From an uncultured Roseburia sp. (GTDB lineage: Bacteria; Bacillota; Clostridia; Lachnospirales; Lachnospiraceae), in assembly GCA_910584215.1 (NCBI GenBank), contig CAJTYI010000001.1, positions 33,036-97,035 on the forward strand: a DNA stretch of 64,000 nt, read 5' to 3'. Below, piece after piece: positions 9,171 through 18,878 of the stretch; position 1 is the first letter of the stretch, and each line of letters starts with the position of its first letter. The position numbers were made by a program, and so were the translations under genes. The notes beneath the pieces are model-generated. The model saw only the letters and a list, made by a program, of their open reading frames with translations. It was not told the origin of the DNA and ran no database searches.

Positions 9171-10541
9171 TCAAACAATGACGATTTCTCTTGTGTATTC
9201 ATTGCGGCAGCGGCAGACAGACCCGTCACCCTGGTTATGAAGCGCGCATTTTGTCTGTTCATAGAGATTTGCGGCAAAAATATCCTTTTCCAGCAGCCGC
9301 ATGGCAGAAGGGGACAGGAGCCGGGGCGCATCGGCAAGTTTGGAGATAAGCGGCAGGGAGGAGGATTTTTTTATGGTGTGCAAAAGCGGGGCAGTCGATG
9401 TGCCGCTCTTTTGCATCCCGTCAGACTGTACTCTGCGAAGTCCCAGGATACGCGCGTAGGGCGTATAGCCAAGGGCTTTGTACTCTGCGTAGTCTGTGGC
9501 AGTGTGACCGAGCAGTATATGCAGCAGAATACGGCTGATGCGGCTGTATGTGGTGTCGCGGCTTTTGCACAGCGAGCAAAAATCCGTAAATGACCGGTAG
9601 GAGAACAGGTTTTTTTGTATGCGGTTGGCAATTTCCGGCGTGCAGTCGGCATAACGGGAGAGATCGTCACCGGCAAGCAGGCAGTAGCCCAGCGGGCGGC
9701 CAAAATCGTCCGCCGCAAGCAGCGGGTTTTCGCTTGTGTAGGCCATAAGGAGTGAGAGAACATCCGCCGGCAGGGCGTCGCTAAGTTTCTTATCCCGGGT
9801 CAAGTCTGATGGACCGCCGTTTTGCGCGGCATATGCCTCAGGTGACGGAAAACGGGAAGAGGACGCCAAAAGCAGCCTGCGGATGGCGCTGGCGGAAGCA
9901 TAGGGCTGGTTGATGTCACTGTCGTGATAGGCGGCTCCCTGCCGTTTTATCACATATGGTGTGAGCGGGGAGGAGAGCTGTTTTATGGCTTTGAGATATT
10001 CGATTGCGAGAATGTTGTTCGGGGATGTCAGAATCTGTTCGTATTCGCTGCGATCTATGCCCGGAAAATGGGCGGCATGTTGCTTGAAATAGTAATCCGA
10101 CAGAGCCGCGGCTCTTGCTTTGGGGAAGGGCAGCCCGCTTTTTAGCCCGGCGAGAAGAGCGGTGCGAAACCCTTCCGGTTGTGCGGTCAAAAGATCGGCG
10201 GTCTCAGTGAGCAGCGCGAGGCAGTCGGTTTCCGCGCCGAAACAGAGTATGTCGACGCAGCCAAGACCCGTAAGGAGTGCGACGCCGGCCGCGGCAAAGT
10301 ATTCGGCGCTAGCGCATGAAAAGAGCACGGGCAGTTCGATTACGAGATCGGCGCCGCCTAAGAGCGCCATGCGGGCGCGGGCGTATTTATCGATTATGGC
10401 AGGTTCGCCGCGCTGGACGAAGTCGCCGCTTATGACGGCGATCACGAAGTCAGCGCCGGTTTCCTGCCGCAGTGCCTTGATCTGGTAGGCGTGGCCGTTG
10501 TGAAATGGATTGTATTCCGCGATAATTCCTGTAATTTTCAT
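9171..10541 (-). CDS. tmcAL: tRNA(Met) cytidine acetate ligase
   Basis: It makes N4-acetylcytidine at the wobble position of elongator tRNA-Met using acetate and ATP. The protein (456 residues) begins MKITGIIAEYNPFHNGHAYQ, with the nucleotidyltransferase HxGH motif as HNGH. It continues with ISGDFVQRGEPAIIDKYARA and LGGADLVIELP, both hallmarks of the YlbM/TmcAL family. Length is slightly above the usual 390-420. It is convergent with purH and divergent from the ackA cluster. In Firmicutes this gene usually sits near DUF177 and rpmF, as here. Confidence 0.93.
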   Translation of the reverse strand: MKITGIIAEYNPFHNGHAYQIKALRQETGADFVIAVISGDFVQRGEPAIIDKYARARMALLGGADLVIELPVLFSCASAEYFAAAGVALLTGLGCVDILCFGAETDCLALLTETADLLTAQPEGFRTALLAGLKSGLPFPKARAAALSDYYFKQHAAHFPGIDRSEYEQILTSPNNILAIEYLKAIKQLSSPLTPYVIKRQGAAYHDSDINQPYASASAIRRLLLASSSRFPSPEAYAAQNGGPSDLTRDKKLSDALPADVLSLLMAYTSENPLLAADDFGRPLGYCLLAGDDLSRYADCTPEIANRIQKNLFSYRSFTDFCSLCKSRDTTYSRISRILLHILLGHTATDYAEYKALGYTPYARILGLRRVQSDGMQKSGTSTAPLLHTIKKSSSLPLISKLADAPRLLSPSAMRLLEKDIFAANLYEQTKCALHNQGDGSVCRCRNEYTREIVIV

Positions 10542-10619
10542 GCGTCACCTCTGTTCAAAAATTTGCCGGGATGAAATACATCTGGATGCATATCGTAATA
10601 GACAGGGAAGCGCTAAGGC

Positions 10620-10648
10620 TTTACACTTCTTGCCATTTTTGTTATAAT
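10620..10648 (+). promoter_or_regulatory. Sigma-A promoter upstream of the small protein and ackA
   Basis: TTTACA (10620-10625) and TATAAT (10643-10648) are separated by 17 bases. This is a near-consensus promoter in the divergent region after tmcAL and should drive the small gene at 10739 and possibly ackA. Confidence 0.75.
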
Positions 10649-10738
10649 AAAACTATATGAGAAAAGGCAAATTGGTTTGTCGTTCCTTATCATAATGCAA
10701 AGCACATAAAAAAGCAAACAGAAAGCGGGGGATTGTGT

Positions 10739-10921
10739 ATGCCAACAAACGAAAAAGAGTATAATGGTTATTTGTTTGATCAACTTACGCTGCTGGAACG
10801 GATAGAAAGACGGGTAGTAAAAGGTGACCTTGAGGCAGTCAAAGAGGAAATTGATATTCTTAAAAGAGAAATTAACCGCAAACTGTATCAGCAGCCTCCT
10901 TCGATGAATGGTCAGTATTAA
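10739..10921 (+). CDS. Small hypothetical protein, helical
   Basis: A 60-residue protein that I do not recognise. It is acidic and probably mostly helical (EYNGYLFDQLTLLERIERR, then EAVKEEIDILKREIN), which suggests a short coiled coil. The ATG at 10739 is preferred because AGCGGGGG ends 7-8 bases upstream; a TTG two codons earlier is possible. It lies about 90 bases from a near-consensus promoter and 103 bases before ackA, in the place where pta often sits in related genomes. Codon use looks like the neighbours, so it is likely a real gene. Confidence 0.6.
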   Translation: MPTNEKEYNGYLFDQLTLLERIERRVVKGDLEAVKEEIDILKREINRKLYQQPPSMNGQY

Positions 10922-11023
10922 TGCAGGTAGATGGATGGCAATGGAATCCAGTCAATAAAATAGTTTGAAAATTAGATTATGATAACAAGTGCGCAGCAAA
11001 AACGCTGCGGAAATGGAGGAAAA

Positions 11024-12214
11024 ATGAACGTATTAGTAATTAACTGCGGAAGCTCGTCATTGAAATATCAGTTGATCGATTCCGAGAGTGAGGCGGTGTT
11101 GGCAAAAGGACTTTGCGAGAGAATCGGCATCGACGGAAGGCTGGTATACCAGAAGACCGGTTTGGACAAGGAGATCACGGAGGCTCCGATGCCGACGCAC
11201 AAGCAGGCGATCGAGCTGGTGATCAATGCGCTGGTAAATGATAAGACAGGCGCGATCAAAGATCTGTCCGAGATCGATGCGGTGGGACACCGCCTGGTGC
11301 ACGGCGGCGAGAAGTTTGCATGTTCCGTGGTGATCTCTGACGAAGTATTGCAGGCAGTGGAGGAGTGTAACGACCTGGCGCCGTTACATAACCCGGCCAA
11401 CTTAATCGGTGTGGCGGCGTGCCAGGAGGTAATGCCTAATGTGCCTATGGTGGGCGTATTCGATACCGCATTTCACCAGACGATGCCCAAAAAAGCTTAC
11501 CTCTATGGGCTTCCCTATGAGTACTATGAGAAATATAAAGTCAGAAGATATGGCTTCCACGGCACGAGCCACAGTTTTGTGTCGAAGCGGCTGGCTGAGT
11601 ATCTTGGCCTCGATTACCAGAATTCCAAACTGATCGTTGCCCATCTTGGAAACGGTGCGTCCATCAGCGCTGTGCAAAACGGCAAATGTATCGATACTTC
11701 CATGGGTTTAACACCGTTAGAGGGGCTTGTCATGGGAACGCGCTCCGGTGATATCGACCCGGCGATCATGGAATTTATCGCAAAAAAAGAAAACCTTGAT
11801 ATTGAGGGCGTCATGAACGTGTTGAACAAGAAGTCAGGCGTGCAGGGCTTATCCAGACTCTCCAGCGATTTCCGTGATCTCGAGGATGGACATGCGAACG
11901 GCAATGAGATGGCGACCAACGCGATCGAGGTATTCTGCTATCGTGTGGCAAAATATATCGGCGCTTACGTTGCGGCCATGAACGGTGTGGATGCGATCGC
12001 CTTTACCGCGGGCATCGGCGAGAACGGTCCGCTTGTACGCCAGAAAGTCATGGAGTATCTTGGTTATCTTGGGATCGCGGTGAATGAGGAGACGAACGGC
12101 GTCCACGGTGATGAGGCGGTCATTTCTACGGCGGACTCCAAGGTGAAAGTGTGTGTCATTCCCACCAATGAGGAGCTTGCAATTGCCCGTGAGACGGTTG
12201 CGCTGGTGAAATAA
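11024..12214 (+). CDS. ackA: Acetate kinase
   Basis: It interconverts acetyl phosphate plus ADP with acetate plus ATP, the energy-yielding end of acetate fermentation. The 396-residue protein begins [17 protein letters not shown] and contains HRLVHGGE, the catalytic region [33 protein letters not shown] and FTAGIGENG, all typical. The start at 11024 has the ribosome site ATGGAGGAAAA; an in-frame ATG at 10979 would add 15 unsupported residues. pta is not adjacent, which differs from many clostridia where pta-ackA is an operon. Confidence 0.97.
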   Translation: MNVLVINCGSSSLKYQLIDSESEAVLAKGLCERIGIDGRLVYQKTGLDKEITEAPMPTHKQAIELVINALVNDKTGAIKDLSEIDAVGHRLVHGGEKFACSVVISDEVLQAVEECNDLAPLHNPANLIGVAACQEVMPNVPMVGVFDTAFHQTMPKKAYLYGLPYEYYEKYKVRRYGFHGTSHSFVSKRLAEYLGLDYQNSKLIVAHLGNGASISAVQNGKCIDTSMGLTPLEGLVMGTRSGDIDPAIMEFIAKKENLDIEGVMNVLNKKSGVQGLSRLSSDFRDLEDGHANGNEMATNAIEVFCYRVAKYIGAYVAAMNGVDAIAFTAGIGENGPLVRQKVMEYLGYLGIAVNEETNGVHGDEAVISTADSKVKVCVIPTNEELAIARETVALVK

Positions 12215-12251
12215 CTATGAAGCCGAAAGCTGAATAGTTACGATAAAATTG

Positions 12252-12280
12252 TTGACAAAACGTGTATAGATGTGTATAAT
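12252..12280 (+). promoter_or_regulatory. Consensus sigma-A promoter for DUF177–rpmF
   Basis: TTGACA (12252-12257) and TATAAT (12275-12280) match consensus exactly, with 17 bases between them. The start codon of the DUF177 gene is 36 bases downstream. This fits a highly expressed ribosomal protein operon. Confidence 0.88.
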
Positions 12281-12315
12281 CATTTAGGTATGAAAAAGTG
12301 TGACAGGGGTGAACT

Positions 12316-12840
12316 ATGACGATTGATATTTCGGACGTTTTGTCCTGTGAGAACAAAGAGAGTACGAAACAGGTTTCGATCGGATACACGTCGTTTTCAT
12401 CAAAGTTAGGTGAATTTCCTATCACAGAAGCGGCACCAGTGACGCTGCAAATCGCAAACCGGGAGAACAAGCGGCTGCTTATCCGCGGAGATGTTGATTT
12501 GACAGTGTTGATACCGTGCAGCCGCTGTCTGGAGGATGTCCGGACAAACATCCGATTCTCGATCGACAAAGAGCTCCGCATTGTGGAGGATGGCGTCAGG
12601 GAAGAGGATATGGAAGAGACAGACTACCTGATTGGATTCCATCTGGATATAGATAAGCTTATCTATGAAGAGATTTTGGTGAACTGGCCGATGAAAGTTT
12701 TGTGCAAGGATGACTGCAAGGGGATATGCAAAGTCTGCGGGCAGAATTTGAACAGAGCAGACTGTGATTGCCAGAAGACAGAATTAGATCCAAGAATGGC
12801 GGCAATCCAAGATGTCTTTAATAAATTTAAGGAGGTGTAA
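12316..12840 (+). CDS. DUF177 (YceD/YlbN) family protein
   Basis: A 174-residue YceD-family protein. The family is tied to 23S rRNA processing or accumulation in bacteria and plants, and is nearly always encoded just before rpmF, as here (4-base gap). A Cys pair (PCSRCLED) lies near residue 63, and a C-terminal Cys cluster (CKDDCKGICKVCGQN, CDCQ) suggests metal binding. It has its own consensus promoter. The exact biochemical role is not established. Confidence 0.92.
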   Translation: MTIDISDVLSCENKESTKQVSIGYTSFSSKLGEFPITEAAPVTLQIANRENKRLLIRGDVDLTVLIPCSRCLEDVRTNIRFSIDKELRIVEDGVREEDMEETDYLIGFHLDIDKLIYEEILVNWPMKVLCKDDCKGICKVCGQNLNRADCDCQKTELDPRMAAIQDVFNKFKEV

Positions 12841-12844
12841 GCAG

Positions 12845-13024
12845 ATGTCAATTTGTCCAAAGAATAAATCTTCCAAGGGAAGACGCGATAAAAGAAGAGC
12901 AAACTGGAAAATGACTGCTCCGGCGCTCGTAAAGTGCAGCAAATGCGGAGAGTTAATGATGCCTCATAGAGTGTGCAAGAACTGTGGCTCTTATAACAAG
13001 AGAGAGATCATCGCGCAGGACTAA
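12845..13024 (+). CDS. rpmF: 50S ribosomal protein L32
   Basis: Ribosomal protein L32 of the large subunit, 59 residues. The start MSICPKNKSSKGRRDKRRAN matches the family, and CSKCGELMMPHRVCKNC gives the four-cysteine zinc ribbon, so this is the zinc-containing form. A very strong ribosome site (TAAGGAGGTG) overlaps the end of DUF177. An intrinsic terminator follows at once. Confidence 0.97.
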   Translation: MSICPKNKSSKGRRDKRRANWKMTAPALVKCSKCGELMMPHRVCKNCGSYNKREIIAQD

Positions 13025-13032
13025 TCAAAAAT

Positions 13033-13081
13033 GGGAGATCGGGACGTTACCTATCGTGTAGCTGCCCGGTCTCCCGTTTTT
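13033..13081 (+). terminator. Intrinsic terminator after rpmF
   Basis: GGGAGATCGGG (13033-13043) pairs with CCCGGTCTCCC (13065-13075), with one G-T pair, followed by GTTTTT. It ends the DUF177–rpmF unit. Confidence 0.88.
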
Positions 13082-13288
13082 CATCCTAAGGCAGCGCATA
13101 CCCTTGCGGTTCGTGACAGTGGAGGTCTATGCCTGCCATTTGACTGGCAACATGCAAAAATAACAAGGAATCACCTATACTTATTGTGTGGTTTGTGATA
13201 AAATAGGTGCAAAAGTGGCGCTTATTTACATGTCTTATAGAAGCACTGTAATGAGAATCATTATCGAGAACAAGCAGGAGGAATATTC

Positions 13289-16200
13289 ATGAGCACAGTA
13301 CGCAGAGTGTATGTAGAAAAAAAGCCGGATTTTGCGGTGAGGGCCAAGGAGCTTGGGTCGGAGATCAAGGGCTATCTCGGCATTGCAGGGGTGGAAAGGG
13401 TGCGGGTGTTTACCCGTTATGATGTAGAAAATATATCCGAAAATACTTACCAAAAAGCGCTGGTGACAGTTTTTTCCGAGCCGCCGGTAGATGATATTTA
13501 CGAGGAGAGCGTGGATTTTGGCGGCGCGCATGTATTTTCCGTGGAATATCTGCCCGGGCAGTTTGACCAGAGAGCGGACTCTGCGGAGCAGTGTGTGAAA
13601 TTGCTGAGCGAAGCGGAAGAACCGTTGATACGCACCGCAGTCACCTATGCGGTCTACGGAGCGATCACGGACGAGCAGTTTGCATCGATCAAAAAGCACT
13701 GCATCAATCCGGTGGATTCGAGGGAGACCGGGCTGGAAAAACCGGAAACCCTTGTGCAGGAGTTCCCGGAGCCGGAAGATATTATGATATTTGAGCGCAG
13801 GAAAGGAAGCGCGGATTTTATTAAAATGCCGCAGGAAGAGTTAAAGGCGCTCTATGATTCCCTCAATTTGGCCATGACATTTGAGGACTTTCTTCATATC
13901 CAGAAGTATTTCAGAGACGAGGAGAAGCGCAATCCGTCTGTGACCGAGGTGCGTGTGCTAGACACATACTGGTCAGATCACTGCCGCCACACCACATTTT
14001 CCACGGAGTTAAAGGATGTGGTATTTGACGACGGCTATTACCGCGCACCGATAGAGGCAGCTTATCAGGATTATCTGAAAACATTTGAGGAACTGTATGC
14101 GGGGCGTGACGACAAGTTTGTCTGTCTGATGGATATCGCGTTGATGGCCATGAGACGTTTAAAGAAAGAGGGCAAGCTAAACGATCAGGAGGAGTCCGAC
14201 GAGATCAATGCCTGCTCGATTGTAGTGCCGATCGAGGTGGACGGAAAAACAGAGGAATGGCTGGTAAACTTTAAGAACGAGACGCACAACCACCCAACCG
14301 AGATCGAACCGTTCGGCGGGGCGGCGACCTGTCTTGGCGGCGCCATCCGCGACCCGCTCTCGGGACGTACCTATGTTTATCAGGCGATGCGCGTCACCGG
14401 TGCGGCTGACCCGACCGTCTCTGTCAAAGAGACGATGGCGGGCAAGCTGCCACAGAAGAAGCTGGTGCGCGAGGCGGCTCACGGATACAGCTCATACGGC
14501 AATCAGATCGGTCTTGCCACCGGCTATGTCAAAGAAGTATATCATCCGAACTATGTGGCGAAGCGCATGGAAATCGGTGCTGTCATGGGCGCAGCGCCCA
14601 GGCGCGCCGTGCAGCGGCTGACCTCGGACCCGGGCGATATCATTATACTTTTGGGCGGGCGCACTGGGCGCGACGGTATCGGCGGCGCGACCGGTTCCTC
14701 GAAAGCGCACAATACAGCGTCCACCTCTGTGTGCGGCGCAGAGGTACAAAAGGGCAATCCGCCGACCGAGCGCAAGATACAGCGTCTGTTCCGCCGCGAG
14801 GAAGTGGCCCATATCATCAAAAAGTGTAACGACTTCGGCGCCGGCGGCGTTTCCGTTGCGATCGGTGAGCTGGCTGCGGGTCTTCGCGTGCAGCTCGATA
14901 AAGTGCCGAAGAAGTATGCGGGCCTTGACGGCACCGAGCTTGCCATATCCGAGTCGCAGGAGCGCATGGCTGTCGTGGTGTCCCCGCAGGATGTGCAGCA
15001 GTTTTTAGCCTACGCAAAAGAAGAAAACTTAGAGGCGGTCGAGGTGGCGGTAGTCACGGAAGAGCCAAGGCTGGTGTTAGAGTGGAGAGGGAAAGAAATC
15101 GTCAATATTTCCCGTGCTTTTCTGGATACGAACGGCGCGCATCAGGAGACTTCTGTGGCTGTGGAGATGCCAGAGGAAAAAGACAATTATCTCAAAAAGA
15201 TCGCCGTTTGCGCCGTGGCGGAGGCATTGGAGCGGGGGGATGGCAAGGAGGCGTGGCTTAAGGAGCTGGCCGACTTAAATGTATGTTCCCAGAAGGGGTT
15301 AGTGGAGATGTTTGACGGTTCGATCGGCGCCGGCAGCATCTATATGCCCTACGGCGGCAAGTACCAGATGACGGAGACACAGTCGATGGTGGCAAAAATT
15401 CCCGTGGCAGAGGGCAGTTCCGACGCTGTCACGATGATGGCATACGGTTTCGACCCGTACCTGTCGAGCTGGAGCCCCTACCACGGAGCGGTTTATGCGG
15501 TGTTAGAGTCGCTTTCCCGCATAGCTGCCGCCGGTGGAGACTGCACCGGAGTACGCTTCACATTCCAGGAATACTTCCGCAGGATGAGCGGGGAGCCAAA
15601 GCGCTGGAGCCAGCCATTTGCGGCGCTCTTGGGCGCTTATGACGCGCAGATCGGCTTTGGCCTGCCCTCGATCGGCGGCAAAGACTCCATGTCGGGCAGT
15701 TTTAATGAGATCGACGTGCCGCCGACACTGGTTTCATTTGCGGTGGACGTGGCGAGAGAAAAAGATATCATTACGCCCGAGCTCAAAAAGGCCGGCAGCC
15801 AGTTAGTGCTGTTTCGCATCGAAAAAGATGCATACGATATTCCGGTCTACGCGCAGGTCATGAAACTTTACGCGGCAGTGCGTAAGATGATTCAGAGAGG
15901 ATGTATCGTCTCTGCGTACGCCCTCGACGCAAAGGGACTGGCGGCTGCGGTTTGCAAAATGGCGTTTGGCAACCGGCTGGGCGTTACGATAGATGCCGCG
16001 GTGTCCAAAGAGACGATGTTTGCGCCGGGATTCGGCAATATTGTGGCGGAAGTTCCGTTTGATAAACTCTCTAAAATGCGCGAGATTTTGCGCGCGGAGG
16101 GGCTTTGCAAAGCTGCCGGCGCCAACGATGGCGATGTTGCCATTGTGGTCGGAGCGGTCAATGACAAACAGGCGTTTTGTTATGGCGATGTGACGATTTC

Positions 16201-17134
16201 CATGGAGGAGGCGCTGGGTGCGTGGACGTCTACGCTGGAAAAGGTGTTCCCGACCAGAGCGGTGCAGGGAGCGGATACGGTCGATACCGGGCTTTACAGC
16301 GCCAAAGAGTTCTATGTCTGCAAGCACAAAGTGGCGAGGCCGACCGTATTTATACCGGTATTTCCGGGCACCAACTGCGAGTATGACAGTGCGCGGGCAT
16401 TTGCGCGCGCAGGGGCGGACACGATCGTGAAAGTGTTTAAAAATCTGAGCGCCGACGACATCCGCGATTCCGTGGAGGAGTTTAGCAGAGCGATCGGGCA
16501 GGCACAGATTATTATGTTCCCCGGCGGTTTTTCCGCAGGTGACGAGCCGGAAGGTTCCGCCAAATTCTTTGCGACGGCGTTTCGCAACGCGAAGATGACA
16601 GAGGCGGTGACAAAGCTGCTGCAGGAGCGGGATGGTCTTGCACTTGGCATCTGCAACGGATTCCAGGCGCTTATCAAGCTCGGGCTGGTGCCGTACGGCG
16701 AGATTCGCCCGCAGTCGCCGGACTCACCGACTTTGACGTACAACACCATCGGCCGTCATATCAGTAAGATGGTTTACACGAAAGTGGTGACAGACAAGTC
16801 CCCGTGGCTTGCGCAGGCTAAGCTCGGCGAGGTATATACCAATCCCGCCTCCCACGGAGAGGGGCGCTTTGTCGCGCCGAAGGAATGGCTGGAGAGCCTG
16901 TTTGCAAACGGCCAGGTTGCGACCCAGTATGTCAACGAGGCGGGCGTGCCGACGATGGACGAGGAGTGGAATATAAACGGTTCCTACGCAGCCATCGAGG
17001 GTATTACCAGTCCGGATGGGCGCGTGCTCGGCAAGATGGCTCATTCCGAGCGGCGTGATACAAACGTGGCGATGAATATTTACGGAGAACAGGACATGAG
17101 ACTGTTTGAGTCCGGGGTGGCCTACTTTAAATAA
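13289..17134 (+). CDS. purL: Phosphoribosylformylglycinamidine synthase, single-chain
   Basis: It converts FGAR plus glutamine to FGAM in purine synthesis. At 1281 residues this is the large one-chain form holding both synthetase and glutaminase parts, instead of the PurS/PurL/PurQ split seen in many Firmicutes. Visible motifs are DTYWSDHCRHTTF, NFKNETHNHPTEIEPFGGA, GLPSIGGKDSMSG, and in the C-terminal glutaminase FPGTNCEYDSARAF, ALGICNGFQALIKLG (nucleophile Cys) and NPASHGEGRF (catalytic His and Glu). It has a good ribosome site (AGCAGGAGG) and is bounded by terminators on both sides, so it is a single-gene unit. I found no purine riboswitch in the 200 bases upstream. Confidence 0.96.
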   Translation: MSTVRRVYVEKKPDFAVRAKELGSEIKGYLGIAGVERVRVFTRYDVENISENTYQKALVTVFSEPPVDDIYEESVDFGGAHVFSVEYLPGQFDQRADSAEQCVKLLSEAEEPLIRTAVTYAVYGAITDEQFASIKKHCINPVDSRETGLEKPETLVQEFPEPEDIMIFERRKGSADFIKMPQEELKALYDSLNLAMTFEDFLHIQKYFRDEEKRNPSVTEVRVLDTYWSDHCRHTTFSTELKDVVFDDGYYRAPIEAAYQDYLKTFEELYAGRDDKFVCLMDIALMAMRRLKKEGKLNDQEESDEINACSIVVPIEVDGKTEEWLVNFKNETHNHPTEIEPFGGAATCLGGAIRDPLSGRTYVYQAMRVTGAADPTVSVKETMAGKLPQKKLVREAAHGYSSYGNQIGLATGYVKEVYHPNYVAKRMEIGAVMGAAPRRAVQRLTSDPGDIIILLGGRTGRDGIGGATGSSKAHNTASTSVCGAEVQKGNPPTERKIQRLFRREEVAHIIKKCNDFGAGGVSVAIGELAAGLRVQLDKVPKKYAGLDGTELAISESQERMAVVVSPQDVQQFLAYAKEENLEAVEVAVVTEEPRLVLEWRGKEIVNISRAFLDTNGAHQETSVAVEMPEEKDNYLKKIAVCAVAEALERGDGKEAWLKELADLNVCSQKGLVEMFDGSIGAGSIYMPYGGKYQMTETQSMVAKIPVAEGSSDAVTMMAYGFDPYLSSWSPYHGAVYAVLESLSRIAAAGGDCTGVRFTFQEYFRRMSGEPKRWSQPFAALLGAYDAQIGFGLPSIGGKDSMSGSFNEIDVPPTLVSFAVDVAREKDIITPELKKAGSQLVLFRIEKDAYDIPVYAQVMKLYAAVRKMIQRGCIVSAYALDAKGLAAAVCKMAFGNRLGVTIDAAVSKETMFAPGFGNIVAEVPFDKLSKMREILRAEGLCKAAGANDGDVAIVVGAVNDKQAFCYGDVTISMEEALGAWTSTLEKVFPTRAVQGADTVDTGLYSAKEFYVCKHKVARPTVFIPVFPGTNCEYDSARAFARAGADTIVKVFKNLSADDIRDSVEEFSRAIGQAQIIMFPGGFSAGDEPEGSAKFFATAFRNAKMTEAVTKLLQERDGLALGICNGFQALIKLGLVPYGEIRPQSPDSPTLTYNTIGRHISKMVYTKVVTDKSPWLAQAKLGEVYTNPASHGEGRFVAPKEWLESLFANGQVATQYVNEAGVPTMDEEWNINGSYAAIEGITSPDGRVLGKMAHSERRDTNVAMNIYGEQDMRLFESGVAYFK

Positions 17135-17146
17135 GATTCTGAAAAT

Positions 17147-17193
17147 AAAACAGGAAAGATGACGATGATTTTTATCGTCTTCTTTCCTGTTTT
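17147..17193 (+). terminator. Intrinsic terminator after purL
   Basis: AAAACAGGAAAGA (from 17147) pairs with TCTTTCCTGTTTT (to 17193), with an inner GACGAT/ATCGTC arm. The A-tract and T-tract make it possibly bidirectional. Confidence 0.8.
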
Positions 17194-17222
17194 CAATGAA
17201 TGATGAACTGTACCTAAGTGGC

Positions 17223-17251
17223 TTGACTTTTTTCGATAACATGTGTAAACT
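17223..17251 (+). promoter_or_regulatory. Promoter for the lipoprotein gene
   Basis: TTGACT (17223-17228), 17-base spacer, TAAACT (17246-17251). The start codon is about 185 bases from the likely transcription start, leaving a long structured leader. Confidence 0.6.
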
Positions 17252-17284
17252 ATTTTTTGTGTGTAGATTGCTTCTATGATCTGC

Positions 17285-17348
17285 CACGGCTATTTTGTGG
17301 TGGAGCGTTACAAATAGCCGTGATGGCATTTTGCCGCGTAGACGCTCC
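17285..17348 (+). ncRNA. Candidate pseudoknotted leader RNA
   Basis: CACGGCTATTTTGT (17285-17298) pairs with ACAAATAGCCGTG (17310-17322), with one bulge. The loop bases GGAGCGT (17302-17308) are complementary to ACGCTCC (17342-17348), giving an H-type pseudoknot. CTCC (17345-17348) can instead pair with GGAG four bases later, so two states are possible. A second stem GTGAAAA/TTTTCAC follows at 17363-17381. I do not recognise a known riboswitch class. Confidence 0.4.
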
Positions 17349-17441
17349 AGAAGGAGATTTGTGTGAAAATTTATTTTTCACGCGCAAAATTGTGCCTGCG
17401 GCCCAAAGTTTGCAGGTTGAGAGAAAGGTATGGTTATTTTT

Positions 17442-18704
17442 ATGAAAAAAGCATTATTGGTATCATTTGGCGTGCTGCTTATGGCCGGTTTTGCGGCTTG
17501 TAGCGGTCTGCCTACAAAAGGAGACGACACCGCGTGGGTGGAGGCGGGAACAGCGATGATTTCCGACGATATCCGCAGCGGCCAGTTGGTGATTGACGGT
17601 CAGGTGTATACCTTTCCGATGCAGGTGTCCGACTTTTTGGACAACGGTTTCCATATTTCCAACAGCTATGAAAATGTGGAAGAATTTGAATTGGAACCCG
17701 GCTCGGATAGTTCCTCGTTTGAATTATTCAGTGAGGACGGCGAACATTATGTGAGAGTCAGCGCCTATAATGTCTCACAGGAAAACCTCACAGTTGACAA
17801 ATGCATGGTGGATTATCTCTATGTGTCAGCCAGCGACGTGGATCTTGTACTGCCGGGCGGTATTTACAAGCACAGTAAGCCGGCGCAGCTCCAGGAAAAA
17901 TACGAGGCGGCCGACGAATGGGATGACGGCGAGAGTGAATTTATTAAAGCGTCATATAATTTTACCACAGAAGACAACTGGAACTGTGCGGCCACCATCG
18001 GTATTTTTGACAATGACTATACGATCGATCCCATGGCAAATGTCGAATATAGTTTATTGAACGATGAAAATAATTACTCCACGTTTTTAAATATTGAAGG
18101 TGGAGAGGAGAGCACCCGCCGCTATATTGACTCTGCGATGAAAGCGGTCTATTACGGGGATTTTGATACATACGTCCAGTATTACAGTGATGACGACAAT
18201 GCAAAGGCGCTGCACGAATCTGCAATAGAGTATCTTTCTTCCGCCATCATGGCATACGCCTACATGAATTATGAGGATTTGGGCTACAATGTCACCAAAA
18301 ATTATGACAGCATTGCCGCAGAGGTTCTAAAGAAAGTACAGTGGAATATCAAAGAGATCGCGATGAATGAGGACGATATGACAGGCACCGTGACAATTGA
18401 GCTGATTCCCACCAACTATTTTGAGGTCATCACTTCTGCGATCGACGAAGCATTAAACGAGGTGCTTGCAAAATATGAGGGCACGGATATCGAAAGTCTC
18501 ACGGAGTCACAGATGATTACGATGAACCAGTCGCTGGCAGACGCGGTGTTAGGCAAGATCGCCGGGTTGGAATCACAGGCAGAAAATAAAGCGCCCGTGG
18601 AAAAGACTTACAATATAGACTGTCAAAATGGATATTTGAGCGGCGAAGACTGGGATGATATTCATGCGGTTATGATGGGAATTGACGAGCTGCAGTCCGA
18701 GTGA
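17442..18704 (+). CDS. Secreted lipoprotein, possible DUF5105-type
   Basis: A 420-residue lipoprotein with a signal sequence MKKALLVSFGVLLMAGFAAC, where the lipobox ends in the Cys to be acylated. The mature part is acidic. It has a beta-rich first half with LVIDGQVYTFPMQVSDFLDNG, then a helical half that begins RRYIDSAMKAVYYGDFDTY, a pattern I associate with DUF5105 lipoproteins of Clostridia, but this is a weak match. An in-frame ATG at 17430 sits too close to AGAAAGG to be used easily, so I prefer 17442. It has its own promoter, long leader and terminator. Function is unknown. Confidence 0.75.
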   Translation: MKKALLVSFGVLLMAGFAACSGLPTKGDDTAWVEAGTAMISDDIRSGQLVIDGQVYTFPMQVSDFLDNGFHISNSYENVEEFELEPGSDSSSFELFSEDGEHYVRVSAYNVSQENLTVDKCMVDYLYVSASDVDLVLPGGIYKHSKPAQLQEKYEAADEWDDGESEFIKASYNFTTEDNWNCAATIGIFDNDYTIDPMANVEYSLLNDENNYSTFLNIEGGEESTRRYIDSAMKAVYYGDFDTYVQYYSDDDNAKALHESAIEYLSSAIMAYAYMNYEDLGYNVTKNYDSIAAEVLKKVQWNIKEIAMNEDDMTGTVTIELIPTNYFEVITSAIDEALNEVLAKYEGTDIESLTESQMITMNQSLADAVLGKIAGLESQAENKAPVEKTYNIDCQNGYLSGEDWDDIHAVMMGIDELQSE

Positions 18705-18743
18705 CCTTGGCAGAGAAATTGCATAATTTTGAATAAGATTTTA

Positions 18744-18783
18744 CCTCCGTTTTTCCGGGCAGCCGGGCAGCGGAGGTTTTTTT
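18744..18783 (+). terminator. Intrinsic terminator after the lipoprotein gene
   Basis: CCTCCG (18744-18749) pairs with CGGAGG (18771-18776), followed by seven Ts. An inner GC-rich loop may add stability. Confidence 0.75.
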
Positions 18784-18878
18784 GCGCAGGCCCGCGTTAG
18801 ATACGGTTGCCGGAGGAAACCTTTTGCGCAAGCAGCATATAATAGAGCAAAATAACATAGAATTGTAGGTTAAATATT

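Noticed and set aside
9150..9173. Hairpin TGAGAC/GTCTCA between purH and tmcAL as a terminator
   Set aside because: Short stem with an AT-rich loop and no T-run on either strand; at most a weak bidirectional signal.
9237..10488. Plus-strand frames opposite tmcAL
   Set aside because: They have no ribosome sites or family features, whereas tmcAL is unmistakable on the minus strand.
13085..13288. Possible purine riboswitch before purL
   Set aside because: No conserved purine aptamer loop bases and no terminator or antiterminator pair were found.
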